NCBI RefSeq assembly: GCF_004358675.1
Contig: NZ_SMZO01000004.1
Span: 62,001-126,000 of the forward strand
Direction: 5' to 3'
DNA from: Meridianimarinicoccus aquatilis
GTDB taxonomy: Bacteria; Pseudomonadota; Alphaproteobacteria; Rhodobacterales; Rhodobacteraceae
Length of the DNA stretch: 64,000 nucleotides
Shown: in pieces, positions 29,722 through 37,623 of the stretch
How the letters are laid out: each line of letters begins with the position of its first letter
Position numbering within the stretch: position 1 is the stretch's first letter
Position numbers and translations under genes: made by a program
The notes under the pieces: generated by a model
What the model saw: only the letters and a program-made list of their open reading frames with translations
Databases searched by the model: none
Told to the model about the DNA's origin: nothing

Positions 29722-30302
29722 GTGGGATGCACACCCTCGAACACGATTTCGGCGCGGGCATTCGGAGCCGCAGGATCAATCCCGGAAGCCCAAGCGCGGA
29801 AACGATCAGGGTCGCCCCAATCCGCCGCCCAAACCGGGATCATGAGGTCCAGCTTGATCAGCGCAAGGTCATCTTGTTGACGGGCTGTTAGCTCGCGCCC
29901 GCGCGCCATGCAGTTCAAGCTGCGTATCTTTCGCTCTGCCAATGCGCTGGAATATCCCAGATCAACTGGTGGGGCCGGGATTGTGGCGGCAGGACTGGCC
30001 CCGACGAAACTGCTTGCGGACGTCCCTGCAAGCTCGGTCTGGGGGCGTTCTGCCCCTGTCGATACGCTGATTGGGGCAGAGAGAGATACGTAAGCATAGC
30101 CAACGATCGTCAGCAGAACAAATACCGGTGTGCTGAACGCAAAGGACCCAGCCACACCCAGCTTGCCACCTTCGGTCAAGTTCACGCGTTGCACTGTGCG
30201 CCAAAACCCGATCATCACAATTGTTGAGACCACCAGCACAACAAGGGTGAGTGTCAGCCGTTCGCCAATACGGAAAAAGACGATGAGGTCAGTTGTAGGC
30301 AT
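29715..30302 (-). CDS. Hypothetical membrane protein upstream of the metallopeptidase
   Basis: 195 residues, family not recognised. Two transmembrane helices (about 14-33 and 49-71) are followed by a soluble part of about 120 residues rich in Pro, Ala and Ser, then a more structured C-terminal segment (KIRSLNCMARGRELTARQQD and a final Cys). The ATG at 30302 is preferred because AAGGTG lies nine bases upstream; a GTG at 30314 is in the same frame. The end overlaps the metallopeptidase gene, which suggests a partner or membrane anchor function (inference). Confidence 0.65.
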   Translation of the reverse strand: MPTTDLIVFFRIGERLTLTLVVLVVSTIVMIGFWRTVQRVNLTEGGKLGVAGSFAFSTPVFVLLTIVGYAYVSLSAPISVSTGAERPQTELAGTSASSFVGASPAATIPAPPVDLGYSSALAERKIRSLNCMARGRELTARQQDDLALIKLDLMIPVWAADWGDPDRFRAWASGIDPAAPNARAEIVFEGVHPTC

Positions 30303-30474
30303 CCTACGCCGCACCTTTCGCTTGATTACCTTAGGTCATCATCATCCTAATTCGTGCAAAAGCAACCCGGCGCGCGGTCAGGATTTCCAGCACGTCCACC
30401 CCGGAAAGGAAAACTGCTGGACCTTGCACGTCGCCCTGCCCTAGCAAGGCGTACGCAAGCAAGGAAACTGTGCC

Positions 30475-31272
30475 ATGAAGATTGCCACCTTCAACATCAA
30501 CGGGATCAAAGCGCGGTTCACCGCTCTGACAGATTGGCTGAACGACGCCCAACCGGATGTCGCGGTGTTGCAGGAAATCAAATCTGTGGACGAGAATTTT
30601 CCGCGCGAGCATTTCGAGGACATGGGCTACCGTGTGGAAACACATGGCCAAAAATCATTCAACGGCGTCGCGATTCTGTCAAAACTCCCGCTCGAAGATG
30701 TGCGGCGCGGTTTGCCCGGCGACGACACAGACGAACAAGCGCGGTTCATCGAAGCGACTGTTATGGGCGATGTGGCTGTGCGTATCTTCGGGCTTTACTT
30801 GCCGAACGGAAACCCGGTTCCCGGGCCAAAATACGACTACAAACTGGCATGGATGGCCCGGCTTGAGTCGCATGTCGAGGACGCCCTGAAACTAGAGGAA
30901 CCTTTGGTGGTTTGCGGTGATTACAATATCATACCGCAATCCGAAGACGCCGCGCGGCCCAAGGCATGGCTGAAGGACGCATTGTTTCTCCCCCAATCGC
31001 GCGCAGCTTACCGGCGTATTCTCGCATTGGGCCTGACCGATGCATTCCGTGCGACGCACCCGCACATGCCGCCAGCTCCATCGCCGCAGAATTTCAGCTT
31101 CTGGGACTATCAAGCTGGCGCATGGAACAAGAATGACGGCATTCGGATTGATCATTTGTTGCTCAGCCCGCAGGCGGCAGATCTTTTACAGGTTTGTGAG
31201 ATCGACACAGACGTTCGCGGCCGCGAGAAGCCGTCAGATCATGTGCCGGTTTGGGTAGAATTGGCAGCGTGA
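30475..31272 (+). CDS. xthA: Exodeoxyribonuclease III
   Basis: 265 residues of the exonuclease III/APE1 family. It cuts DNA at abasic sites and removes 3' blocking groups in base-excision repair. Catalytic motifs are FNINGIKARF at the start (N), LQEIKSVDENFP (metal-binding E), GLYLPNGNP, CGDYNIIP (D and N) and KPSDHVPVW with the final catalytic DH. Length is standard. It converges on the flavin monooxygenase gene, with eight bases between the stops. Confidence 0.95.
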   Translation: MKIATFNINGIKARFTALTDWLNDAQPDVAVLQEIKSVDENFPREHFEDMGYRVETHGQKSFNGVAILSKLPLEDVRRGLPGDDTDEQARFIEATVMGDVAVRIFGLYLPNGNPVPGPKYDYKLAWMARLESHVEDALKLEEPLVVCGDYNIIPQSEDAARPKAWLKDALFLPQSRAAYRRILALGLTDAFRATHPHMPPAPSPQNFSFWDYQAGAWNKNDGIRIDHLLLSPQAADLLQVCEIDTDVRGREKPSDHVPVWVELAA

Positions 31273-31280
31273 CCCTTTGA

Positions 31281-32510
31281 TCAGCCCATGGCCCGGGTGA
31301 CGTCATACTCGTAAAGCCACGCAAGGCGCCGCAGCGGGGCATTAGGGGCAATCGCTTGGGACATCCGCATTGCCGTATGCGCCAAGGGTCGAAGCACATT
31401 TCCAAAATGATAGGCGCGGGCATTTGTATTGGCCGCCGCGACAATCTTGACGCAGCGCGCGCGCCTGCTGGCCTGATATGCGGCAAAAGCCATTTCGGGG
31501 GTGTTGTGCAAAGACATAGATGCGGCAAGCGCCCAAGCATCTTCTAACGCCATACAGGCCCCTTGGGCCATGAATGGCAGCGTCGGGTGGACTGCATCCC
31601 CCACCAACGTGACCGGGCCTTTGTGCCAATTTGGGGCGACCGCGTGCCGGAACAGGCCCCAAAGGTGGGTTTCGTCCACTTGGTCCAGAAGATCGCGAAC
31701 CTCGGGTCCGAAGTCCTTAAAAGCGTGACGCAGGTTGTTGGGATCATCTTGATGATGCCAGCCGTCTTCTGTCCAAGCTTGGCGTTCCTGAACGGCAACA
31801 ATGTTCGTCAGGTGACCGCCCCGCAAAGGATAGGTCACAAGGTGCCGGCCCGACCCCATGTAAACGCGTGCTTCCGGAGCAGCTGTTCCATCGCCGGGAA
31901 CCAAGGCGCGCCATGCGACCTGCCCCGTGAACCGGGGCTTCGAAACACGATCAACAGCTTGGCGTGCCACCGAGTGCACACCATCGGCACCAATGACTAC
32001 GCGGGTGGTGAGATTCGTATTGTCCCAAAATTCCAGATCGACACCGCCATCGACCAAATCAACCGCCGCAACCGGTACGCCAGTTTCAATGACCACGCCC
32101 GCATCGCGCGCCGCTGCTGTCAGGCAATCAAGAAGATCGGCCCGATGCGCGAACAGCCATGGGTGGGGTGTCTTGATCGCGTTCAAGTCCAGCGATAGCG
32201 CCAAGCGCCCGGTTCGCCCGTCAAGAAGCGACACTTTTTTGCCGATGACGCTGCGGGGAATTAACCCAAAATCAACGCCGAGCGCTACTAACACCGCCAT
32301 CCCATTTGGGCTGATCTGGATACCTGCGCCGACTTCTTGCAGTGCGTTTGCGCGTTCCAGCACGCGCACATTCGCACCGCGCCGCGCAAGAGCGATGGCA
32401 GCTGCAAGGCCACCGATGCCGGCGCCGACAATAGTTATGTCCTGGCCAATCAGAATGTGATGATCCAAATCCCAGCTAAGCCGACCACCCGGCCTATCCC
32501 GGGTGATCAA
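31281..32510 (-). CDS. FAD-dependent monooxygenase, salicylate-hydroxylase-like
   Basis: About 400 residues of the group A flavoprotein hydroxylases. The FAD dinucleotide motif is ITIVGAGIGGLAAAIALARRG, the DG motif VVIGADGVHS lies near residue 170, and the GD motif is LVGDAVHPTLPFMAQGACMALEDA. These enzymes hydroxylate aromatic or related ring substrates with NAD(P)H and oxygen. Homologues are often named salicylate 1-monooxygenase or 6-hydroxynicotinate monooxygenase. The start is unclear: no ATG fits, TTG codons occur at 32510 and again a few codons before HHILIGQ, and neither has a strong ribosome site. No aromatic-degradation genes surround it, so the substrate is unknown. Confidence 0.82.
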   Translation of the reverse strand: MITRDRPGGRLSWDLDHHILIGQDITIVGAGIGGLAAAIALARRGANVRVLERANALQEVGAGIQISPNGMAVLVALGVDFGLIPRSVIGKKVSLLDGRTGRLALSLDLNAIKTPHPWLFAHRADLLDCLTAAARDAGVVIETGVPVAAVDLVDGGVDLEFWDNTNLTTRVVIGADGVHSVARQAVDRVSKPRFTGQVAWRALVPGDGTAAPEARVYMGSGRHLVTYPLRGGHLTNIVAVQERQAWTEDGWHHQDDPNNLRHAFKDFGPEVRDLLDQVDETHLWGLFRHAVAPNWHKGPVTLVGDAVHPTLPFMAQGACMALEDAWALAASMSLHNTPEMAFAAYQASRRARCVKIVAAANTNARAYHFGNVLRPLAHTAMRMSQAIAPNAPLRRLAWLYEYDVTRAMG

Positions 32511-32534
32511 TTTTCATCCCGTCAAAGCGAAATC

Positions 32535-33032
32535 CTAATCGTCGCGATGAACTTTCTCGCGACGCTCGTGCCGTTCCTGTGCTTCAAGCGACATCACCGC
32601 AATTGGACGCGCATCCAAACGCTTTAGCGAAATCGGCTCGCCTGTTGACTCGCAATAGCCAAACTCACCGCTTTCGATCCGGCGCAGAGCCGCATCAATT
32701 TTTGACACAAGCTTGCGCTGGCGATCCCGGGTCCGCAATTCTAGGGCGCGATCGGTTTCCTCGGACGCGCGGTCCGCAACATCAGGGATGTTTCGGCTAC
32801 CACTGTCCTGAAGCCCTTCGATGGTATCGCGGCTTTCAGTGAGGATATCGTTTTTCCAAGCGTTCAGCTTGCGGCGGAAGTATTCGAGTTGGCGTTCATT
32901 CATGAACGGTTCGTCCTCTGCGGGACGATAATCTTCAGGTAAAAATACCTCGACCTTCATTTCTGCTTCCCTGTCCGACCCGGTTGCCGAGTGTGAATCG
33001 CCTGTCGACTGGTCAACTTTTTTGTTCAACAT
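32535..33032 (-). CDS. dksA: RNA polymerase-binding transcription factor DksA, zinc-ligand-poor type
   Basis: 165 residues from the ATG at 33032. DksA works with ppGpp on RNA polymerase to adjust rRNA and stress-gene transcription. The coiled-coil region (FMNERQLEYFRRKLNAW and VADRASEETDRALELRTRDR) carries the tip aspartate region. The C-terminal finger has C-x2-T and S-x2-A (FGYCESTGEP, AVMSLEAQ) in place of four cysteines, so it should not bind zinc in the classical way. The start at 33032 is backed by AGGAGG seven bases upstream. Most homologues begin at the equivalent of 32960 (MKVEVFLPEDY), so 24 extra residues are possible. Confidence 0.9.
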   Translation of the reverse strand: MLNKKVDQSTGDSHSATGSDREAEMKVEVFLPEDYRPAEDEPFMNERQLEYFRRKLNAWKNDILTESRDTIEGLQDSGSRNIPDVADRASEETDRALELRTRDRQRKLVSKIDAALRRIESGEFGYCESTGEPISLKRLDARPIAVMSLEAQERHERREKVHRDD

Positions 33033-33111
33033 CCCGCAACCTCCTGTGGCGTCCGAATAGCGCAAGCTCGGACGCGTGTCACGCATATTCAGCCCTAAAA
33101 ATGAAGGCCGC

Positions 33112-33139
33112 TTGCGGCGGTCGGGCAGTATGCTACGTT
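33112..33139 (+). promoter_or_regulatory. Possible promoter of the AAA/VWA operon
   Basis: TTGCGG (33112-33117) and TACGTT (33134-33139) are 16 bases apart, with a predicted start about 28 bases before the AAA ATPase gene. The match to consensus is moderate. Confidence 0.35.
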
Positions 33140-33173
33140 CATCGAGATAAGTGCAAAAGGTGTGTGTAAAAGT

Positions 33174-34016
33174 ATGAAATTCAAAGGCACCGAGAGTTAC
33201 GTTGCGACAGATGACCTGACCGTCGCAGTCAACGCCGCCGTAACGCTTCAGCGTCCATTGTTGGTTAAAGGCGAACCCGGAACCGGTAAGACAGAGTTGG
33301 CACGGCAAATTTCCACTGCTTTGGACCTGCCGATGATCGAATGGTCAATCAAATCGACCACGAAAGCCCAACAAGGTTTGTACGAATACGACGCCGTCAG
33401 CCGCTTGCGCGACAGCCAGCTTGGCGATGAGCGTGTGAACGACGTGGCAAACTACATTCGAAAGGGCAAACTCTGGCAGGCATTCGATGCGCCCGGCCGG
33501 GTTGTTCTTTTGATCGACGAGATCGACAAGGCTGATATCGAATTTCCAAATGATCTGCTGCAAGAACTCGACCGGATGGAGTTCTTTGTCTACGAAACCG
33601 GCCAAACAATCGCGGCGCGGCAACGACCCATTGTCATCATCACGTCGAACAATGAAAAAGAGCTTCCCGACGCATTTTTGCGCCGCTGTTTTTTTCACTA
33701 CATTCAGTTTCCGGACATGGAAACGATGAAGAAGATCGTCGAAGTGCATTATCCGGGCATAAAACAGCGGCTGTTATCCACAGCGTTGGAACAGTTCTAT
33801 GAATTGCGCGAGACACCCGGCCTTAAAAAGAAGCCGTCGACATCGGAAGTGCTGGATTGGCTCAAGCTCCTTCTCGCAGAGGATCTGTCACCGGAAGACC
33901 TCAAAGGCGATGCAACGGATGCCTTGCCTCGCATGCATGGTGCTTTGCTGAAAAACGAACAGGACGTACATCTGTTTGAACGGCTTGCCTTCATGGCAAG
34001 AAGCGGTCGCAGATGA
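33174..34016 (+). CDS. MoxR-type AAA ATPase
   Basis: 280 residues. Walker A GEPGTGKTELARQ, Walker B VVLLIDEIDKAD, sensor-1 region IVIITSNNEKELPDAFLRR and the arginine of RRCFFHYIQFPD are present. This is the MoxR/CoxD group, which usually acts with a VWA-domain protein to insert metals or remodel enzyme complexes. The ATG at 33174 (MKFKGT) is preferred over 33162. The stop overlaps the next gene by four bases. The matching VWA gene lies about 2 kb downstream in the same direction, after three other genes. Confidence 0.87.
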   Translation: MKFKGTESYVATDDLTVAVNAAVTLQRPLLVKGEPGTGKTELARQISTALDLPMIEWSIKSTTKAQQGLYEYDAVSRLRDSQLGDERVNDVANYIRKGKLWQAFDAPGRVVLLIDEIDKADIEFPNDLLQELDRMEFFVYETGQTIAARQRPIVIITSNNEKELPDAFLRRCFFHYIQFPDMETMKKIVEVHYPGIKQRLLSTALEQFYELRETPGLKKKPSTSEVLDWLKLLLAEDLSPEDLKGDATDALPRMHGALLKNEQDVHLFERLAFMARSGRR

Positions 34017-34456
34017 GTGTAATGATCAGACCGCTTCAACGAGCAGACCGAGAGGTTTGGGGCGACCTCTGGCGCGGTTACTTGGCGTTTTACGAGACCA
34101 CCCGGCCCGACGCGCAGTTTGATCTGCACTTTGAACGGTTGACTGACCCAAACGTGACGGAATGGCATGGGTTACTCGCCGTTTACGAAGGAACGCCTGT
34201 TGGTCTGGCTCATGTTCTGTTGCATCCGCACGGGTGGCAACCTGAACCGACAGCCTATCTGCAAGATCTGTATGTCGCACCGGCAACCCGAGGCGTCGGC
34301 GCAGGACGTGCGCTCATGCATGCAGTTTATGCGTTGGCCGACCGACTGGGTGCGCAGGGAACGTATTGGACCACACAAGACTTCAACACTACGGCCCGAA
34401 AACTCTACGACAACGTGGGCATGCTGACGCCCTTCGTAAAATACGCGCGGACCTGA
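34013..34456 (+). CDS. GNAT-family N-acetyltransferase
   Basis: 147 residues. The acetyl-CoA-binding motif A is LQDLYVAPATRGVGAGRALM (R/Q-x2-G-x-G/A pattern); motif B follows with WTTQDFNTTARKLYDNVGM. It should transfer an acetyl group to an amine or a protein N-terminus, target unknown. It overlaps the AAA ATPase gene by four bases and ends two bases before the start of the DUF2927 gene, so it belongs to the same operon. Confidence 0.85.
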   Translation: MSVMIRPLQRADREVWGDLWRGYLAFYETTRPDAQFDLHFERLTDPNVTEWHGLLAVYEGTPVGLAHVLLHPHGWQPEPTAYLQDLYVAPATRGVGAGRALMHAVYALADRLGAQGTYWTTQDFNTTARKLYDNVGMLTPFVKYART

Positions 34457-34458
34457 GC

Positions 34459-35817
34459 GTGAGGGCACCCCTTGCAGCCCTCTTAATTGTCCTGAGCGGC
34501 TGCGCGGCTCTGGAGCCCGTTCCCGCTCCGGAAACGACCATCACACGAGCGCTGCCGCCGATGCGCGAGTTTGGCCCACCCACTCCGCAGCGGCCCCGCC
34601 GCGCGAATTCTGAAATGGCCGCAGATTTCATCGATCTGACCATGAACTTGGAAAGTGGTGCCGAACTTCCCGTTTTTACCCGTTTCAACGAGCCGGTCTC
34701 GATCGGCCTGACAGGGGCGGTCACGCCCGTATTCGACACCGAACTTGATCGGCTTGTGTCTCGCATCCGCAGCGAGGCGAACATAAACATACGCCGGACA
34801 GACAAACCCGGCGCGGCTATTACCGTGGAAGCGGTCCGCCGCGCTGACCTTGACCGGGTTGTCCCATCAGCGGCGTGTTTCGTTCTGCCTCGGGCCATCA
34901 CTTGGGATGAGTTTCAGTCAAACGCCCGCCAAACCGGGCTTGATTGGGCCGATCTGACGACACGGGTTGCCGCGACGATTTTCATACCCGCAGATATCAG
35001 TCCGCAGGAAATCCGCGACTGCCTGCACGAGGAAACCGCGCAAGCTCTTGGGCCTGTAAATGATCTTTATCGGCTCGAAGATTCCATCTTCAATGACGAC
35101 AATATGCACAGTGTGTTGACCGGCTTTGACATGCTCATGCTACGCGCGGCCTATGACCCCTCGTTGGAAAGCGGGATGACCCGCGACGAGGTTGCCCAGC
35201 GTATTCCGGGAATTCTGGCGCGCTTGAATCCCTCAGGGCGCAGCATACGCGCACGGGGTTTGTCGCCTAGCCCGCGATCATGGCGCAGCGCGATTACCGC
35301 CGCCCTAAGCCCAGGCCGCCCCATCGGCCAGCGCAGGCATGCATCGCTTGACGCATTGGACATCGCGCAAAGCGAGGGATGGCAGGATACGCGCCTTGGT
35401 CTGTCGCTTCTGACGGCTGGGCGATTGTCATCAGGCCGGGATGGTGTGTTTGCCTTGGAAACCTTTTTCAAGGCTGGGCGCGTTTATGGCGCGCGGCCAG
35501 CAACCGCCGTACATGCCGCCAATGTCGGCATCCAGATCGCAGCCTTTGCCTTGGTGGCTGGCGATTTTGACGTTGTGCTGGAATTGACTGAAAAACACAT
35601 TCCGGCCGCACGCCGCGCCGAAAACGCCGCCCTTCTTGGGGATTTGCTGTTGGTTCGGGCTGCCGCGCTAAAGGCGACAGGCCAGACTGCGAAAGCCGCA
35701 GAAATCAGGGGTGACGGCTTTGGCTGGGCACGATATGGGCTACGCTCTGATACAGACGTCTTGCGCCGCGCCGCTGAAATCGACGCGCTTGCGCCCAGCA
35801 CTCAGGAGGGAACATGA
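34459..35817 (+). CDS. DUF2927-domain lipoprotein
   Basis: 452 residues. I start at GTG 34459, two bases after the GNAT stop, because it gives a classic lipoprotein signal with lipobox LSGC (Cys at about residue 15). An open frame further upstream lies within the GNAT gene. The region 60-260 (FIDLTMNLESGAELP to ALGPVNDLYRLEDSIFNDDN) matches the DUF2927 family, found in Rhodobacteraceae; a protease-like function has been guessed but I know of no proof. The C-terminal half is helical and repeat-like, possibly TPR-like. Located in the envelope. Coupled to the next gene by an ATGA overlap. Confidence 0.72.
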   Translation: MRAPLAALLIVLSGCAALEPVPAPETTITRALPPMREFGPPTPQRPRRANSEMAADFIDLTMNLESGAELPVFTRFNEPVSIGLTGAVTPVFDTELDRLVSRIRSEANINIRRTDKPGAAITVEAVRRADLDRVVPSAACFVLPRAITWDEFQSNARQTGLDWADLTTRVAATIFIPADISPQEIRDCLHEETAQALGPVNDLYRLEDSIFNDDNMHSVLTGFDMLMLRAAYDPSLESGMTRDEVAQRIPGILARLNPSGRSIRARGLSPSPRSWRSAITAALSPGRPIGQRRHASLDALDIAQSEGWQDTRLGLSLLTAGRLSSGRDGVFALETFFKAGRVYGARPATAVHAANVGIQIAAFALVAGDFDVVLELTEKHIPAARRAENAALLGDLLLVRAAALKATGQTAKAAEIRGDGFGWARYGLRSDTDVLRRAAEIDALAPSTQEGT

Positions 35818-35975
35818 TCGTCATCGTCGTGGGATTGATCGGCGCAGTTTATGGCGGCCTGCTCGCCAAACGCCGCAAAGGCAAACCGGCCGATATCGCC
35901 CAATATGCTGCCGGATACGGGCTAGCCTTCGCCATCGTCGGCCTGTTCGCCGTGGTACTGTTGAACCGGGTCTGA
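35814..35975 (+). CDS. Small two-helix membrane protein
   Basis: 53 residues. Two hydrophobic helices (about 1-17 and 31-50) are separated by a positively charged loop (LLAKRRKGKPAD). It begins inside the stop codon of the DUF2927 gene (ATGA) with AGGAGG nearby. Similar short proteins occur in other Rhodobacteraceae and are sometimes named apolipoprotein acyltransferase, a label its size cannot justify. Function unknown. Confidence 0.65.
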   Translation: MIVIVVGLIGAVYGGLLAKRRKGKPADIAQYAAGYGLAFAIVGLFAVVLLNRV

Positions 35976-36065
35976 GACAGGAGGGCGCGGGGATGTCACG
36001 ATCCGGTGCGCCTTACATTTCGTAAATGTGCTGAACGCGCACGAAACCAAGTTTGGGGACAAGCC

Positions 36066-37250
36066 ATGTTTCTGCGATTTTTCGAAACTCTGCGCGCCTT
36101 CAAGGTGCCCGTGTCGCTTCGCGAATACCTTGCGTTTCTTGAAGGGATGCAGGCCGGGCTTGTCGATTTTGACGTCGATGGTTTCTACTACCTCGCGCGC
36201 GTCGCGATGGTCAAAGACGAAAGGCACCTTGATCGCTTTGACCAAGCTTTTGCAGAAACGTTCAAAGGGCTCGAACACGCTGACCTGTCGCAACTTGTCG
36301 AACGCGCAGATTTGCCAAGCGAATGGTTGGAGAAGCTTGCCGAAAAGCACCTGAGCGAAGAGGAAAAGGCCCAGATCGACGCGCTTGGCGGATTTGAAAA
36401 GCTGATGGAAACGCTCAAGGAGCGGCTCAAGGAACAGCAAGGCCGCCATCAGGGCGGGTCGAAATGGATCGGGACGGCGGGAACCTCGCCGTTCGGTGCA
36501 TACGGCTATAACCCCGAGGGCGTGCGCATCGGCCAAGACGAAAGCCGCCACCGCCGCGCGGTAAAGGTCTGGGACAAACGCACGTTCCGCAATCTTGACG
36601 ACAGCGTTGAGTTGGGCACCCGCAACATCAAGGTTGCGTTGAAACGGCTGCGCAGTTGGGCGCGCAACGGGGCCCATGACGAACTGGATCTTGATGGCAC
36701 GATCCGCGCCACGGCAGAACATGGGTATTTGGATGTAAAGACCCGGCCAGAACGGCGTAACGCGGTCAAAGTTGTGCTGTTTCTGGATATTGGCGGGTCG
36801 ATGGATGATCACATCAAGGTGGTCGAAGAATTGTTTTCCGCCGCCAAGTCTGAGTTCAAACATCTAGAGCACTACTACTTCCATAACTGCCTCTACGAAG
36901 GCGTATGGAAGGACAACGCCCGCCGCTGGACCGAGCAAATCCCCACATGGGACGTGCTTCACACCTATGGCCCCGATTACAAGTGCGTGTTCGTGGGGGA
37001 TGCGTCTATGAGCCCCTATGAGGTGCTGTATCGTGGCGGCGCGAACGAGCATTGGAATGAAGAAACCGGGGATACCTGGCTGCGCCGTGCCTGCGAGCAG
37101 TGGCCAGATCATCTATGGATCAATCCGGTGCCCGAAAAGCACTGGGGATATACTCAGAGCATTGGCCTGATCGGGCAGGTTTTTGAAAATCGCATGGTCC
37201 CCATGACACTCGACGGGATAGATCGCGGGATGCGCCTGCTCGGTCGTTGA
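36066..37250 (+). CDS. VWA-domain protein, CoxE-like
   Basis: 394 residues. The N-terminal half is helical and charged, typical of CoxE-like proteins (FLRFFETLRAFKVPVSLREY, then about residues 120-150 rich in Lys/Glu/Gln). The C-terminal von Willebrand A domain has the metal-dependent adhesion motif as DIGGSMDDH (D-x-G-x-S). It is expected to pair with the MoxR-type ATPase at the head of this operon, forming a chaperone for metal-cofactor insertion or enzyme assembly. The ATG at 36066 (MFLRFF) is chosen; a frame open from 36006 adds 20 unlikely residues. Client protein unknown. Confidence 0.85.
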   Translation: MFLRFFETLRAFKVPVSLREYLAFLEGMQAGLVDFDVDGFYYLARVAMVKDERHLDRFDQAFAETFKGLEHADLSQLVERADLPSEWLEKLAEKHLSEEEKAQIDALGGFEKLMETLKERLKEQQGRHQGGSKWIGTAGTSPFGAYGYNPEGVRIGQDESRHRRAVKVWDKRTFRNLDDSVELGTRNIKVALKRLRSWARNGAHDELDLDGTIRATAEHGYLDVKTRPERRNAVKVVLFLDIGGSMDDHIKVVEELFSAAKSEFKHLEHYYFHNCLYEGVWKDNARRWTEQIPTWDVLHTYGPDYKCVFVGDASMSPYEVLYRGGANEHWNEETGDTWLRRACEQWPDHLWINPVPEKHWGYTQSIGLIGQVFENRMVPMTLDGIDRGMRLLGR

Positions 37251-37623
37251 TCGACGTCTGTCTGGCGGGATGTCGTTCAGCCTCCAACTCGAGGTGCTTA
37301 TGCCTGAATGGCGACTCAGCCTGCGCCGAAGTCCGCGCCCCCGCGCCGCAACCTTTGCTGGTCGCCATCGATGCTGACCTGAGGTTGACGCGCCAACCCC
37401 AGTGCTCGGCGCACATCGCCCCTGTGCGGGCACACGCATCACACCATCGCACCTGCCCCCCCCTCCGCTCCTTTCAGGTTAACCGCGATCGTGCATCGCG
37501 CACTATCCTCTTGAGAACTCACTACCCTATTGCGCGCGTGACTACTCCTAGGAGGGGGTCCTTTTTCCCGGTCGAGAGCTTTAAGTTAATGACAGACAGC
37601 AACACGGATTTAAGGACGCTCCA
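37251..37623. other. 373-base intergenic region before the VPLPA-CTERM gene
   Basis: No convincing gene is seen. It separates the VWA gene from the VPLPA-CTERM gene. Its last 125 bases hold three phased repeats and a palindrome, listed separately. The first 200 bases contain several short C-rich runs and no recognisable element. Confidence 0.6.
37502..37554 (+). repeat. Three phased ACTAyCCT-like repeats with a CTCCTAGGAG palindrome
   Basis: ACTATCCT (37502-37509), ACTACCCT (37521-37528) and ACTACTCCT (37541-37549) start 19 and 20 bases apart, close to two helical turns. The last overlaps the perfect palindrome CTCCTAGGAG (37545-37554). Located about 70-120 bases before the start codon, they could bind an activator on one face of the DNA. 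Confidence 0.5.
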
